A stretch of DNA of 64,000 bases from Pseudomonas viridiflava (GTDB lineage: Bacteria > Pseudomonadota > Gammaproteobacteria > Pseudomonadales > Pseudomonadaceae). How positions within the stretch are numbered: the stretch's first letter is position 1; every line of letters starts with the position of its first letter. Below, piece by piece: positions 43,301-51,695 of this stretch. A program made the translations under genes and the position numbers. The stretch lies in assembly GCF_900590755.1 (NCBI RefSeq), contig NZ_UUOC01000025.1, forward strand, positions 1 through 64,000. The letters are read 5' to 3'. A model generated the notes under the pieces. It had not been told where the DNA came from. It saw only the letters and a program-made list of their open reading frames with translations, and ran no database searches.

Positions 43301-44092
43301 ATGAACACAACCCCCCACAGCCCCGGCAGTAGCACCGATCAGAGGAACACCGAACACAGGGCCAACGCGGTCGAGGATCACCTGCACACCCTGCAAGACG
43401 ACGCCCAGGCGGCAATCGCCAGTGCCAAAGAACAGGGTTCGGCGCAATTCGAGCAATACAGGGACACTGCCGCCCAGCAGATCGAAACCCTGGCGCAGAG
43501 CGCTCAATCCGCCGCCGAGCACCTGCAGGAAGATGACACCTTCGGGATTTCACACTACGTCACCGATATCGCACAGAACATGACGACTCTGGCGGATAAC
43601 TTGCGCGGTAAAAGTGTAGACGAGCTTCTCCAGCAAGCCGGAAAACTGGCCCGGGACAACCCCGCGCTGTTCATCACCGGCAGCGTCGCGCTGGGGTTTG
43701 GTTTGTCGCGTTTCCTGCGGGCGTCGAATTCTGCTCAAGGCACAAGTTCAACGACGGGCTCGGCGTCGCCCCCCGGCATCGCCCCTTCAACTAACGCCCC
43801 AGGCAGTCAATACGCAAACCGGCCCACCGCAGGAATGAGCACCGTCGTGGAGGCCGATCAGGAGTTCCCCGTCAGCCATCCGCACATGGGTGATGTTCGT
43901 CACAGCGGTAGACCCGGCATCCCCGATGCACCTCCAGGGCAGGGACCGACAGGCGCTTACATACCGACTGATCCACTGGGAGCCGATGCAACCTATCCCG
44001 ACAGCAAGGATGACAACGGCCAGGCGGGTAACCCTCAGCAGTCCGCATCGGACAGGCAAGCGCAAGACCGCCTTTCCAAAGGAGATATGTGA
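43301..44092 (+). CDS. YqjD/ElaB-like stress protein with long disordered tail
   Basis: This 263-residue protein has an amphipathic helical N-terminal half (AVEDHLHTLQDDAQAAIASA, AAQQIETLAQSAQSAAEHL) and one hydrophobic segment (NPALFITGSVALGFGLSRFL, near residue 125). A Pro/Gly/Ser-rich tail of over 100 residues follows. The first half resembles membrane-anchored envelope-stress proteins of the YqjD type. It is the first of three overlapping genes. ATG 43301 has better spacing to GGTGA than ATG 43295. Function is unknown. Confidence 0.7.
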   Translation: MNTTPHSPGSSTDQRNTEHRANAVEDHLHTLQDDAQAAIASAKEQGSAQFEQYRDTAAQQIETLAQSAQSAAEHLQEDDTFGISHYVTDIAQNMTTLADNLRGKSVDELLQQAGKLARDNPALFITGSVALGFGLSRFLRASNSAQGTSSTTGSASPPGIAPSTNAPGSQYANRPTAGMSTVVEADQEFPVSHPHMGDVRHSGRPGIPDAPPGQGPTGAYIPTDPLGADATYPDSKDDNGQAGNPQQSASDRQAQDRLSKGDM

Positions 44093-44499
44093 TGGCTACT
44101 CCTTCGAACCCAACGCCGGAAAATGAAACCTCCGCCGTAGGCCTTATCCGCCAGTTGGCTCACGAAGTGCCCGCGTTGCTTACCAAAGAGCTGGCACTGG
44201 CCAAGGCGGAAATCAAAGAGACCGTCGAAACGGCCAAGGCCGGTGTCGCGGCGGTGGGCATGGGCGCGATCGTCATGCTCGCGGGGCTGATCATTGTTCT
44301 GCTGGCAGCCGTGTATGCGCTGGCCAATATCATGCAGCCGTGGCTGGCGGCGTTGATCGTTGGCGCCGTGGCGATGGTCGTGGGGTTCATCATGATTCAG
44401 TCCGGCAAGAAGCAATTTGACGCTTCCAACCTGACCCCCGAACGCACCGTCAACTCCCTGCAAAAAGACAAGGACGCTATCCAGAGGAAAGTCTCATGA
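44092..44499 (+). CDS. phage-holin-like superfamily III protein (YqjE-like)
   Basis: This 135-residue protein has an amphipathic N-terminal helix (LIRQLAHEVPALLTKELALAKAEI) and two adjacent membrane helices (AVGMGAIVMLAGLIIVLLAAV and AALIVGAVAMVVGFIMI, segments). This is the layout of the actinobacterial-type holin/YqjE family found in stress operons; a lytic role is unlikely. The start overlaps the previous stop by one base, with AGGAG upstream, and the end overlaps the next start by four bases, so the three genes are translationally coupled. Confidence 0.8.
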   Translation: MATPSNPTPENETSAVGLIRQLAHEVPALLTKELALAKAEIKETVETAKAGVAAVGMGAIVMLAGLIIVLLAAVYALANIMQPWLAALIVGAVAMVVGFIMIQSGKKQFDASNLTPERTVNSLQKDKDAIQRKVS

Positions 44500-45353
44500 G
44501 CATTGACAGCAGTTTTGAAAGCGAAGAAAGCTTTGCCAGCGATTCCGAAAAAAGCCCGGAAACCCTGGAGCGTGAAATCAACGCCCAACGCTCCGCCATC
44601 GGCAACATCGTCGACGCCCTTGAGAGCAAATTCTCGCCAGGCCAGTTACTGGACCAGGCCCTTAGTTACACCAAGGGCAACAGCGGGGAGTTTTTCGGCA
44701 ATCTTGCCACCACCGTCAAAAGCAATCCGCTGCCAACGGTGCTGACATCTGTGGGTTTGCTGTGGCTGATGATGAACCAGAATCGCAGCCCGTCGACAAC
44801 CTCGGGCCCTTCTAGTCTTGGCCATCTCGGCGATCGGGTGAGCGATATGGCCCACAGCGTCACCGACAGTTTCAGCGACGCCAAAAGCCGCATCGAAGAA
44901 ACCGCCAGGCGCATGAAAGACAAGGCGGGACAGGTGACCGACAAGGCCGGGGAGTTGACGGATAAAGTCAGCGAGAAGTTATCGGCGACAGGGCAGCAGT
45001 TTAATCAGGGCAGCCATGATGCTACTGACACCCTGCATCAGCAGGCTCGCAACGCGCAGTCCGGCTTCAACTACATGCTGCAAGAACAACCGCTGGCCCT
45101 GGCGGCTATCGGAATTGCCCTGGGCGCCGCGCTAGGGGCGGCATTGCCGGTCACCGAACGGGAAAACCGGATGATGGGAGAAGCCAGCGACGAGTTGACG
45201 GGCAAGGCCAAAAACCTGGCCACTGAAGGCTATGAAAAGGTTTCGCAGATGGGTAAGGAGCTGGTCGACGACGCAAAATCCAGTACCCCACCGTCAAACA
45301 GCAATCCGCAAAAAACGGCGTTTAATCAGGAGAGTACGCCAGGGCTGGGTTGA
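44496..45353 (+). CDS. DUF3618-type membrane stress protein
   Basis: This 285-residue protein has an N-terminal DUF3618-like segment (SPETLEREINAQRSAIGNIVDALESKFSPGQLLDQAL, in segments), a hydrophobic stretch near residue 85, and a long helical region with LEA-like heptads (ARRMKDKAGQVTDKAGELTDK). A C-terminal membrane helix (ALAAIGIALGAALGAAL, near 205) follows. Together with the two preceding proteins it probably acts at the inner membrane under stress. The gene overlaps its upstream neighbour by four bases. Molecular function is unknown. Confidence 0.78.
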   Translation: MSIDSSFESEESFASDSEKSPETLEREINAQRSAIGNIVDALESKFSPGQLLDQALSYTKGNSGEFFGNLATTVKSNPLPTVLTSVGLLWLMMNQNRSPSTTSGPSSLGHLGDRVSDMAHSVTDSFSDAKSRIEETARRMKDKAGQVTDKAGELTDKVSEKLSATGQQFNQGSHDATDTLHQQARNAQSGFNYMLQEQPLALAAIGIALGAALGAALPVTERENRMMGEASDELTGKAKNLATEGYEKVSQMGKELVDDAKSSTPPSNSNPQKTAFNQESTPGLG

Positions 45354-45402
45354 GTGTTACAAAGGTTTCGGCCATATGAAGGTCCGACCTACATCCGTAG
45401 TC

Positions 45403-45488
45403 TGTAGGAGTGAGCTTGCTCGCGATAGCGCCAGGTCAGGCCTTGTATCCACCGGCATATCGCCATCGCGAGCAAGCTCACTCCTACA
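45403..45488. repeat. REP doublet (REPIN), GGAGTGAGCTTG family
   Basis: Inverted arms TGTAGGAGTGAGCTTGCTCG and CGAGCAAGCTCACTCCTACA, the same family as 40578-40666. It closes the three-gene stress operon. Confidence 0.85.
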
Positions 45489-45548
45489 GTTCCTGGTGAC
45501 CATGCGAATGCACGGCGCATGGCTCACGCAGTACACCATATTCCTGCC

Positions 45549-45788
45549 TTACGACTGCTCAAGCCGTTGAACAATCTTGTCCTTGATCAACAGCCTTTTT
45601 TCCTTGAGCTTTTTCAGCTCATCATCACTGACGCTCCCCGCCGATCCTGACTCTGCATCCAGCACGCTGGTATCAATCTGACCGTATTCAACCAGCAGTT
45701 TATTGAGCTTGCCGTCCGTCTTGCTGCGCTCGCTCACCTGCTCTTTTGTCAGACCCAGATCCTTGTACAAATCGTGCTTGACCGGCAT
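45549..45788 (-). CDS. YdcH/DUF465-family small protein
   Basis: This 79-residue, mostly helical protein begins MPVKHDLYKDLGLTKEQV and ends with ELKKLKEKRLLIKDKIVQRL, the coiled helical hairpin of the YdcH (DUF465) family. Members are small cytoplasmic proteins with no settled function. It is a single gene between convergent or unrelated neighbours. The start is an ATG preceded by GAGAGGTGCCCC. Confidence 0.85.
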   Translation of the reverse strand: MPVKHDLYKDLGLTKEQVSERSKTDGKLNKLLVEYGQIDTSVLDAESGSAGSVSDDELKKLKEKRLLIKDKIVQRLEQS

Positions 45789-45872
45789 GGGGCACCTCTC
45801 TTCATGACTGCAATGGTTCGTTGATCTATGAGGATAGCTGCTTCCAAAGGTTCGCGGTTTTTCCCGCGGGCC

Positions 45873-46811
45873 TCAATGCGACTCACGTAACCGACGGACC
45901 TCGTACGCCTTCAAATGCGTGTAGGCAAACCCGAGAACGGTTAACTCCGGTGCCGACAAACCAGCGGCATCACGGCGCAGTAACAGATCACCCAGCACAT
46001 GTTCGACTTCGATGGGCGCCCCGCGCTCAATGTCGCGCAGCATCGACGCGGTCATCGGCGAGTCGGTCGCAGTCAGGATTTTCAAGAACCGTTGGCGCAC
46101 GCTTTCTGCCAGCGGAAAACCTGCCGCAGTGGCGATATTCGCGCACTCGGCAAACAGGCTGAGCAGCAACCCCTGCCCCCCGGCATTGAGTACGTCACCC
46201 AGGCTAGCGCGCATGGAGCCTGTGATCCCCGCGGCGGTGGCGATAAAACACCATTTGTCCCACATATCCTGCAGGATGTGCTGGCTGAAACTGGCCTCGA
46301 ACCCGGCATCCGCCAGCGCTTCGGCAACCCGCAGGATGCGCCGGGTTGAGGCCCCGCTCAATTCGCCGAAGGTCAGTTGGCTGGCCTCTCCCAGATGCAG
46401 AATCGCGCCGGACGCATCCCGATCCAGGGAAATCAGACACTGCCCGCCTAAAACATTGGCACTGCTGAAGCGAGCAGCGAGCCGGTCAAGATGGGCCATG
46501 CCGTTGAGCAGGGGCAATATCGCGGTATCAGGCCCCACAGCGGGCGCAGAGGCATCCATGGCCGAGTCCAGATCGTAAGCCTTGCAACTGAGGATAATCA
46601 GATCATAAGGCTCACTCAGCATCTGGGCCATGACCACCGGGGGCGAGGGATACAGGATGTTGCCTTGCCCGCTGCGCACGATCAGCCCATCGCGCTGTAA
46701 CTCATCGGCCCGGCCTGCACGCACCAGAAAAGTAACATCGCGCCCCGCCTCCAGCAGACGACCGCCGAAATAACCGCCAATCGCTCCAGCACCAACGATC
46801 AAGATGCGCAT
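45873..46811 (-). CDS. 2-dehydropantoate 2-reductase family (PanE-like)
   Basis: This 312-residue enzyme has the N-terminal NADP motif ILIVGAGAIGGYFGGRL, the catalytic-lysine region SCKAYDLDSAM, LPLLNGMAHLD and the C-terminal helical domain motif DMWDKWCFIATAAGITGSMR (with the conserved lysine). PanE reduces ketopantoate to pantoate in pantothenate synthesis. Pseudomonads carry several paralogues and no pan genes adjoin this one, so it may act on another 2-keto acid. It has no partners in the immediate neighbourhood. Confidence 0.8.
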   Translation of the reverse strand: MRILIVGAGAIGGYFGGRLLEAGRDVTFLVRAGRADELQRDGLIVRSGQGNILYPSPPVVMAQMLSEPYDLIILSCKAYDLDSAMDASAPAVGPDTAILPLLNGMAHLDRLAARFSSANVLGGQCLISLDRDASGAILHLGEASQLTFGELSGASTRRILRVAEALADAGFEASFSQHILQDMWDKWCFIATAAGITGSMRASLGDVLNAGGQGLLLSLFAECANIATAAGFPLAESVRQRFLKILTATDSPMTASMLRDIERGAPIEVEHVLGDLLLRRDAAGLSAPELTVLGFAYTHLKAYEVRRLRESH

Positions 46812-46878
46812 TGATGACTTCTCCTGTGTCTGATGAGTGCTAACCCTATCTCAGCGTAGAAGATGCTGCGCACGCGTT

Positions 46879-48306
46879 TCAGCTTTCTGCACCAGCCAGA
46901 CCGGGAAACAGATACGGCATGCCCTGCTCCAGCCGTTGCACCAGACTGCGGCTGGGGGCAGCGGCCTCCGGGACCGGCTGTTGCAGGCGCGCCATCACCG
47001 CCTCAATAACGGTTCGACTGGCATCGTTGTGGAATTGCCAGACCCCGTAAATACGGCCATTGAATGAAGGCTCGCTGCCCAGGCTTGAGTCGGCGGCAAG
47101 CCCCGCGCCAATCCCGAACAAATACAGCCCATGCAAACGCTGACCCGCGCTATCCAGCGGACAGCCTGAGGCGTCGGAATCCAGCCCACCCTCGGTCTCG
47201 CGCAGCACAATCGGGCTGCCATCGCGATGGCTCAGTACGGGCAAGCGTGGCTGATACCCGGTGCATTGAACCACCACACTGGACTCGATCAATGCTTGCG
47301 CCGCCAGCTCGTAATCCTGCAGTGAACCGCCCTGTATCTGAAAGGCGCGAGCCCGCACTCCGGTTTTTCCGATCCAGCCGCAGGACAACACTTCTCGCCC
47401 GACTTCCAGAGCCCTGTAACGCAGCCCACCTGAGCGGTTGACCCGGCCCGACACCGGGCAGACATCCTTGACCGGGTCGAAAATGTAACCTGCGGCGCGA
47501 GCCAGCCCGGCACTTTCGAAGAACAGCCGGATAGCGGAACGATGCAGCAGAGTGACCTCTTGTAACCCTGCGAACTCAAGGGCGTCTGCTAGGTTTTCGA
47601 GCATCGAGAATGCACTGTGGGAGCCGCCAACCACGGTTATCCGCCCCGAAGATGCAAGCGCGGGCGCGAAGGTTTCACGCAACTGCACCGCATTCATGCG
47701 CAGTAACTGGTCGGCGGACTTGATAGTCGCCGAAGCCGGGACCATCAAGCCCAGTTCAGCCAGCCCTTCATGCAAGTACCTCGGGTCCTGCTGACCACCC
47801 AGATTCAGTACCACGGCGCGGCTGCGAATGCGCCGGGTCCGCCCTTCGTGCTCCACCCAGACACAATATTCATCGCCCTCCTTGACCACCTCGGTCACCG
47901 TGGTGCTATGCCAAAGCTTGACGCCGTAGCGCTGGACGATGAAGTCCAGCACCAGCTTCGACGCTTCAGCCAGCAGTTCGCCCACGTCCGATAACTGCGG
48001 CGCGTTCTGCGCCTGCCGGCGAATACGCCAATAGGCTGGCGAATGCTCAAGCGGCTCGAAAACATCACGCAGCGCCGGGTCGCGCAAGCAATCGAGAAAG
48101 ACGTCACCCACCGAATTGGCGGTTATTCGATACTCCCCCAGGCAGCCGACGCCCGGATTCGCACTGGCGTCGACAATGATCAGTCCATCGCGCGCCAGAT
48201 CAGGCAGCGAGCCACTTTTCAATGCGTTGAACAGCAGGCCCATGCCGGCGGGCCCTGCCCCGGCCACAACGCACCCACACGTGGTTTCCAGATTGTCTCC
48301 AAACAT
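46879..48306 (-). CDS. FAD-dependent pyridine-nucleotide oxidoreductase/monooxygenase-like protein
   Basis: This 475-residue protein has an FAD Rossmann motif at residues 10-20 (VVAGAGPAGMGLLF) and a second nucleotide-binding motif near residue 225 (ITVVGGSHSAFSMLENL), a layout shared with SidA/IucD-like N-hydroxylases and flavin monooxygenases. VVQCTGYQPRLPVL is the ATG-like motif linking the FAD domain to the end. The start at 48306 has AGGAG eight bases upstream; a longer frame to 48516 has no such signal. It lies downstream of a LuxR-type gene. Substrate unknown. Confidence 0.7.
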   Translation of the reverse strand: MFGDNLETTCGCVVAGAGPAGMGLLFNALKSGSLPDLARDGLIIVDASANPGVGCLGEYRITANSVGDVFLDCLRDPALRDVFEPLEHSPAYWRIRRQAQNAPQLSDVGELLAEASKLVLDFIVQRYGVKLWHSTTVTEVVKEGDEYCVWVEHEGRTRRIRSRAVVLNLGGQQDPRYLHEGLAELGLMVPASATIKSADQLLRMNAVQLRETFAPALASSGRITVVGGSHSAFSMLENLADALEFAGLQEVTLLHRSAIRLFFESAGLARAAGYIFDPVKDVCPVSGRVNRSGGLRYRALEVGREVLSCGWIGKTGVRARAFQIQGGSLQDYELAAQALIESSVVVQCTGYQPRLPVLSHRDGSPIVLRETEGGLDSDASGCPLDSAGQRLHGLYLFGIGAGLAADSSLGSEPSFNGRIYGVWQFHNDASRTVIEAVMARLQQPVPEAAAPSRSLVQRLEQGMPYLFPGLAGAES

Positions 48307-48892
48307 AATCGGATCTCCTTTAATTAATCCCGGCGTTGATGCGTTATTGAGCGTTGGGCAGTTAATGTATGAACCCGGACACAACTTGAACTTCAAGTTG
48401 ATACGTAATTCAGAGCAAGTAATCGGACACGCGCAGACGGGCCCGGGACCCGAGATGGGCCGAGCAACTAACAGGAAGTAAGTTGGGGTTCTTGGTAAAA
48501 GCGGGGCAGCTTTCACACGACTGAATCAAAAGCAATGCTACCGCCCGGTAACCCTGCGGTGGCGACCAGAAGCCTTGGCACATTACTTTCAGCAAGACCT
48601 TGCGAGGATGCAAGAAACATCAGCAGGAATGCCGCAGAGATAATTTCAAAGATTGATCAAGGTGTCAATTTATTGAAATCAGTCCGAAAACACGACATTT
48701 TTGCAGCAAGTACATGATTTAAATGGCGAATTAATTTTGACGCCGACAAATGAACGCTTTTCGACTGAAAAATTGTTTTAGGCAGGGTTTTTATATATTA
48801 ATCAACTCCAAAAAACTGTACTAAAGTCCAGCGCCAGCAACTTGACGACCTATAACTTTATATACACTGCATGTATCTGAAACCACATGCCC
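48307..48892. other. AT-rich intergenic region upstream of the FAD oxidoreductase
   Basis: About 590 bp without a gene, clearly AT-rich near 48640-48870 (for example TTTATATATTAATCAACTCC). It should hold the minus-strand promoter of the oxidoreductase gene. I looked for a lux-box palindrome and found only a weak dyad (ACTGTACTAAAGT near 48815), not a convincing one. Confidence 0.5.
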
Positions 48893-48975
48893 TGTAGGAG
48901 CTGCCGAAGGCTGCGAACAGCGGCCTACCAGACAAACCGCATTCGTCGCCGTCGTAACCTCCGACAACTCCTACA
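48893..48975. repeat. REP doublet (REPIN), degenerate right arm
   Basis: The left arm TGTAGGAGCTGCCGAAGGCT is intact; the right arm (CGTAACCTCCGACAACTCCTACA region) has diverged. It sits 15 bp after the LuxR-type gene stop. Confidence 0.7.
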
Positions 48976-48990
48976 GAAAGGCATTCCAAC

Positions 48991-49713
48991 TTACTTGATG
49001 ATCCCCAGGCACAAAGCCTCCGCCACGGCCTGCGCCCGGTTGCAGACACCGAGCTTGTTGTAGATGCTCTTGAGGTGATATTTCACCGTCGCTTCCGATA
49101 TCTGGCGGATGGACGCGATTTCCCAGGCAGTTTTGCCATCGCGCGCCCACTCCAGTATCTCCAGCTCCTTCTCACTGAGGCCTCTGGAACGCAGGCTCGT
49201 GCCTCGCCCAACCAGATGCAGCACCGGCACCAGGCTCGACAGCAAGTACTTGTCGGCACTCGTAAGAGGTCTTTGCAATCCGTTGAGCGAGCAAATCGAT
49301 GTCACGCCCTGGAAGCTGCGTCCCTGGCTGGTGTAGCCGTAAGAACAGCCGGGCAGCAGTTGATGGTCTTCCACTGTCTGGCGATAGCTGTCCGGGGCGG
49401 GATGCAACTCGAACGCTTTGTGCCAATCCAGAAAACCGAACTGCCCACGGTAGTACTTGATCAGCGGGTCCTGAGTGAACAGCCGCAACCGCCGGTAGGC
49501 AGCACTCCAGGTGCCCTCGACATTGAATGTCACCAGCGTGAGCAGCATCGAACCTCTGAACTGATAAAACATGGCCCGTTCAGCGCCGCATTCGCGGCAG
49601 AGCCATTGAAGGGCATTCTCGATGGCCCGATCATTGTCCAGCTCATTGATGCTGCTGACCATTTGTTGCACAAGGGGGTTGGGAGTCGGGTGAAGGGATT
49701 GCGCACTTGCCAT
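48991..49713 (-). CDS. LuxR-type regulator with autoinducer-binding-like domain
   Basis: This 240-residue protein has an N-terminal region fitting the autoinducer-binding domain (roughly residues 20-165: AMFYQFRG, WSAAYRRLRLFTQDPLIKYYRGQFGFLDW in segments) and a C-terminal LuxR helix-turn-helix (LSEKELEILEWARDGKTAWEIASIRQISEATVKYHLKSIYNKLGVCNRAQAVAEAL in segments). No luxI lies in the window, so it is a LuxR solo as far as seen. ATG 49713 has AGGAG 11 bases upstream; ATG 49737 is the alternative. The FAD oxidoreductase gene is next downstream. Confidence 0.8.
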   Translation of the reverse strand: MASAQSLHPTPNPLVQQMVSSINELDNDRAIENALQWLCRECGAERAMFYQFRGSMLLTLVTFNVEGTWSAAYRRLRLFTQDPLIKYYRGQFGFLDWHKAFELHPAPDSYRQTVEDHQLLPGCSYGYTSQGRSFQGVTSICSLNGLQRPLTSADKYLLSSLVPVLHLVGRGTSLRSRGLSEKELEILEWARDGKTAWEIASIRQISEATVKYHLKSIYNKLGVCNRAQAVAEALCLGIIK

Positions 49714-49962
49714 AGCGTGGGTTGCTCCTGTGTCCATACCCGGCGCGCTGTTTATCGACCCTTCACGAGGGCGGCGCCTTAGGTGGAAAGCTCAGGAAAT
49801 TACACGAATAAAAGTGTTTAAAAACACGGTAAGAAACAAACAGTGAATTCTTACAAGCCGCCGGGCAACGTCCTACTTCTCAGCAGGACGTGGACTACTA
49901 AAGCCTTCGTCAATACCGGCGAACACCAGCGTATTGTTCGACGTCAGAGGAAGCGAAAGCCC

Positions 49963-50499
49963 CTACAGATCATCGAGCTGCACGAACCGGGCGGCGATGC
50001 CGTCGCGGGTTGGGGTGACATCGCCCGGCGCTTTTCTGAAAAAGCGGACAGCGGCAACGCGCGGATTCTCGCCGATATCAAACCAGCGGCGAGTGCCAGC
50101 GGGTACTGATATCAGGTCATTCTTTTCACACAGCACGGCATAAACATGTTCATCGATATGCAGTGTAAAAAGCCCGCGACCCGCGATGAAATATCGCACT
50201 TCGTCTTCAGAACAGAGGTGTTCATCGAGGGTGCTCGCGCGTAACGCAGGATCAGCCGTGTTGGCACGGAGCACATCGACAACCGCATAACCGCGCTCTG
50301 TCATGAGCGTATCGATCTGTACCCGGTAACTGTCGAGCAGTTCTTCCTCGCTCGTGTCGGCGTTGACGGGACTACCGGCGTGCAAACGCTCGAAACCCAC
50401 GCCATGTTCACCCAGCGTGGAAGCGATATCCTCCAGGTGAGTCAGGACTTTGTAGGGTTGCTCGGGGATGGACTGGTGATACACAAACAGGCTGCTCAT
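49963..50499 (-). CDS. acireductone-dioxygenase-like cupin with altered metal site
   Basis: This 178-residue protein matches ARD (MtnD) along its length: DEHLCSEDEVRYFIAGRGLF, VYAVLCEKNDLISVPAGTRRWFD and AAVRFFR. ARD binds Fe or Ni through His96, His98, Glu102 and His140 (Klebsiella numbering). Here the aligned residues are His94, Cys96, Glu100 and Arg138, offset by exactly two, so two ligands are lost. It may have lost or changed its methionine-salvage activity. The gene overlaps the MFS gene by four bases and ends the aroC-MFS-ARD run. Confidence 0.82.
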   Translation of the reverse strand: MSSLFVYHQSIPEQPYKVLTHLEDIASTLGEHGVGFERLHAGSPVNADTSEEELLDSYRVQIDTLMTERGYAVVDVLRANTADPALRASTLDEHLCSEDEVRYFIAGRGLFTLHIDEHVYAVLCEKNDLISVPAGTRRWFDIGENPRVAAVRFFRKAPGDVTPTRDGIAARFVQLDDL

Positions 50500-51659
50500 G
50501 AGTGCTCCTCTTTCATTCTTGTAGCCGCCAGGATGGCAGCGGCCAACGCTGCCAGGCTTGCGATGGTAAATGTCCAGCCTGCGCCCAGTGTATTCCAGCT
50601 ATAACCGGCGTACAGCGCACCCAGCGCGCCGCCTGTCCCCGATAACGCTGCATACAACGCCTGACCCTGCCCTTGTTGCTGGTGGCCAAAACTGCGTTGC
50701 ACGAAATGAATGGCTGAGGCGTGAAAGCTGCCGAAGGTCGCCGCGTGCAACAGCTGGGCAAACAGCAGGACCAGAAGATCATCCGCGAAGCTGCCCAGCA
50801 GCAGCCAGCGCAGTGAGGCCAGGACAAAACTGGCCATGAGCACCTGCCGCACCGAAAAACGCTGCAGCAGACGGCTCATGGCCATGAACATCAGTACTTC
50901 CGACCCCACACCCACGGCCCAGAGCATCCCGATTACACCGCGGGTGTAACCCAGGTGTTCAAGATGCAGGGTCAGGAATGTGTAATAAGGTCCGTGGCTC
51001 AATGTCATCAGAGCGACGCAGGCATAGAACGTCAGTACACCGGGCCGGGCCAGTTGCCGGAGAAAACCGCCAGAGTCGGTACGGGTGGTCGACACCGGCG
51101 GCGTCGCGTTGGGCACCCACCAACTGCTGACGACGATGCCCAGAATGATGATCAACAGCACCTGAGGAAAAAAATCCAGGCTGAACCACTCGAACAACCG
51201 CCCCAGGCCGACCACGGTCATGATGAAACCGATGGAGCCCCACAAGCGGATCTGGCTGTAACGTGCGGTCTGGCCTTGAAGGTGCGCCAGGGTAATGACT
51301 TCGAATTGCGGCAGGATGGCATGCCAGAAGAACGCGTGCAGCGCCATGACCATCGCCAGCCAGGCATAGCTTTTGTTGAACAGAATCAAGGAAAACGCCA
51401 GCAACGCGCAGATTGCTCCGCCGCGCACAATGATCAGCCGTCGCCCGGTGTAGTCACCGAGCCAGCCCCAGATATTCGGCGCGATACAACGCATCAGCAT
51501 GGGAATCGCCACCAGCTCGCCGATGCGCGCACTGGAAAAACCCAGATGGCTGAAATACAACGGCAGAAACGGCGCGGTCGAGCCGAGCAAGGCGAAGTAA
51601 AAGACATAGAAACCGGACAGCCGCCAATAAGGCAGCTGAGCAGAAGGAAGCGGCGTCAC
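50496..51659 (-). CDS. MFS transporter (HcaT-like, PPP family)
   Basis: This 387-residue protein has about 12 membrane segments and the MFS_1-like/HcaT signature: LSGFYVFYFALLGSTAPFLPLYF at the N terminus, the cytoplasmic GWLGDYTGRR loop, YSQIRLWGSIGFI and SHGPYYTFLTLHLEHLGY (segments). HcaT-type proteins are putative 3-phenylpropionate permeases. I prefer the GTG at 51659 (VTPLPSAQ); a TTG at 51683 has no ribosome site. It lies between aroC and the ARD-like gene on one strand and overlaps the latter, so it is cotranscribed. The substrate is unknown. Confidence 0.82.
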   Translation of the reverse strand: MTPLPSAQLPYWRLSGFYVFYFALLGSTAPFLPLYFSHLGFSSARIGELVAIPMLMRCIAPNIWGWLGDYTGRRLIIVRGGAICALLAFSLILFNKSYAWLAMVMALHAFFWHAILPQFEVITLAHLQGQTARYSQIRLWGSIGFIMTVVGLGRLFEWFSLDFFPQVLLIIILGIVVSSWWVPNATPPVSTTRTDSGGFLRQLARPGVLTFYACVALMTLSHGPYYTFLTLHLEHLGYTRGVIGMLWAVGVGSEVLMFMAMSRLLQRFSVRQVLMASFVLASLRWLLLGSFADDLLVLLFAQLLHAATFGSFHASAIHFVQRSFGHQQQGQGQALYAALSGTGGALGALYAGYSWNTLGAGWTFTIASLAALAAAILAATRMKEEHS

Positions 51660-51695
51660 CTCAGTACCCCGTAGCCCAGGCAACGCCTTGCAACA

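Noticed and set aside
48815..48828. lux box upstream of the FAD oxidoreductase
   Set aside because: Only ACT...AGT symmetry is present; the CTGnC-type half sites of a lux box are missing.
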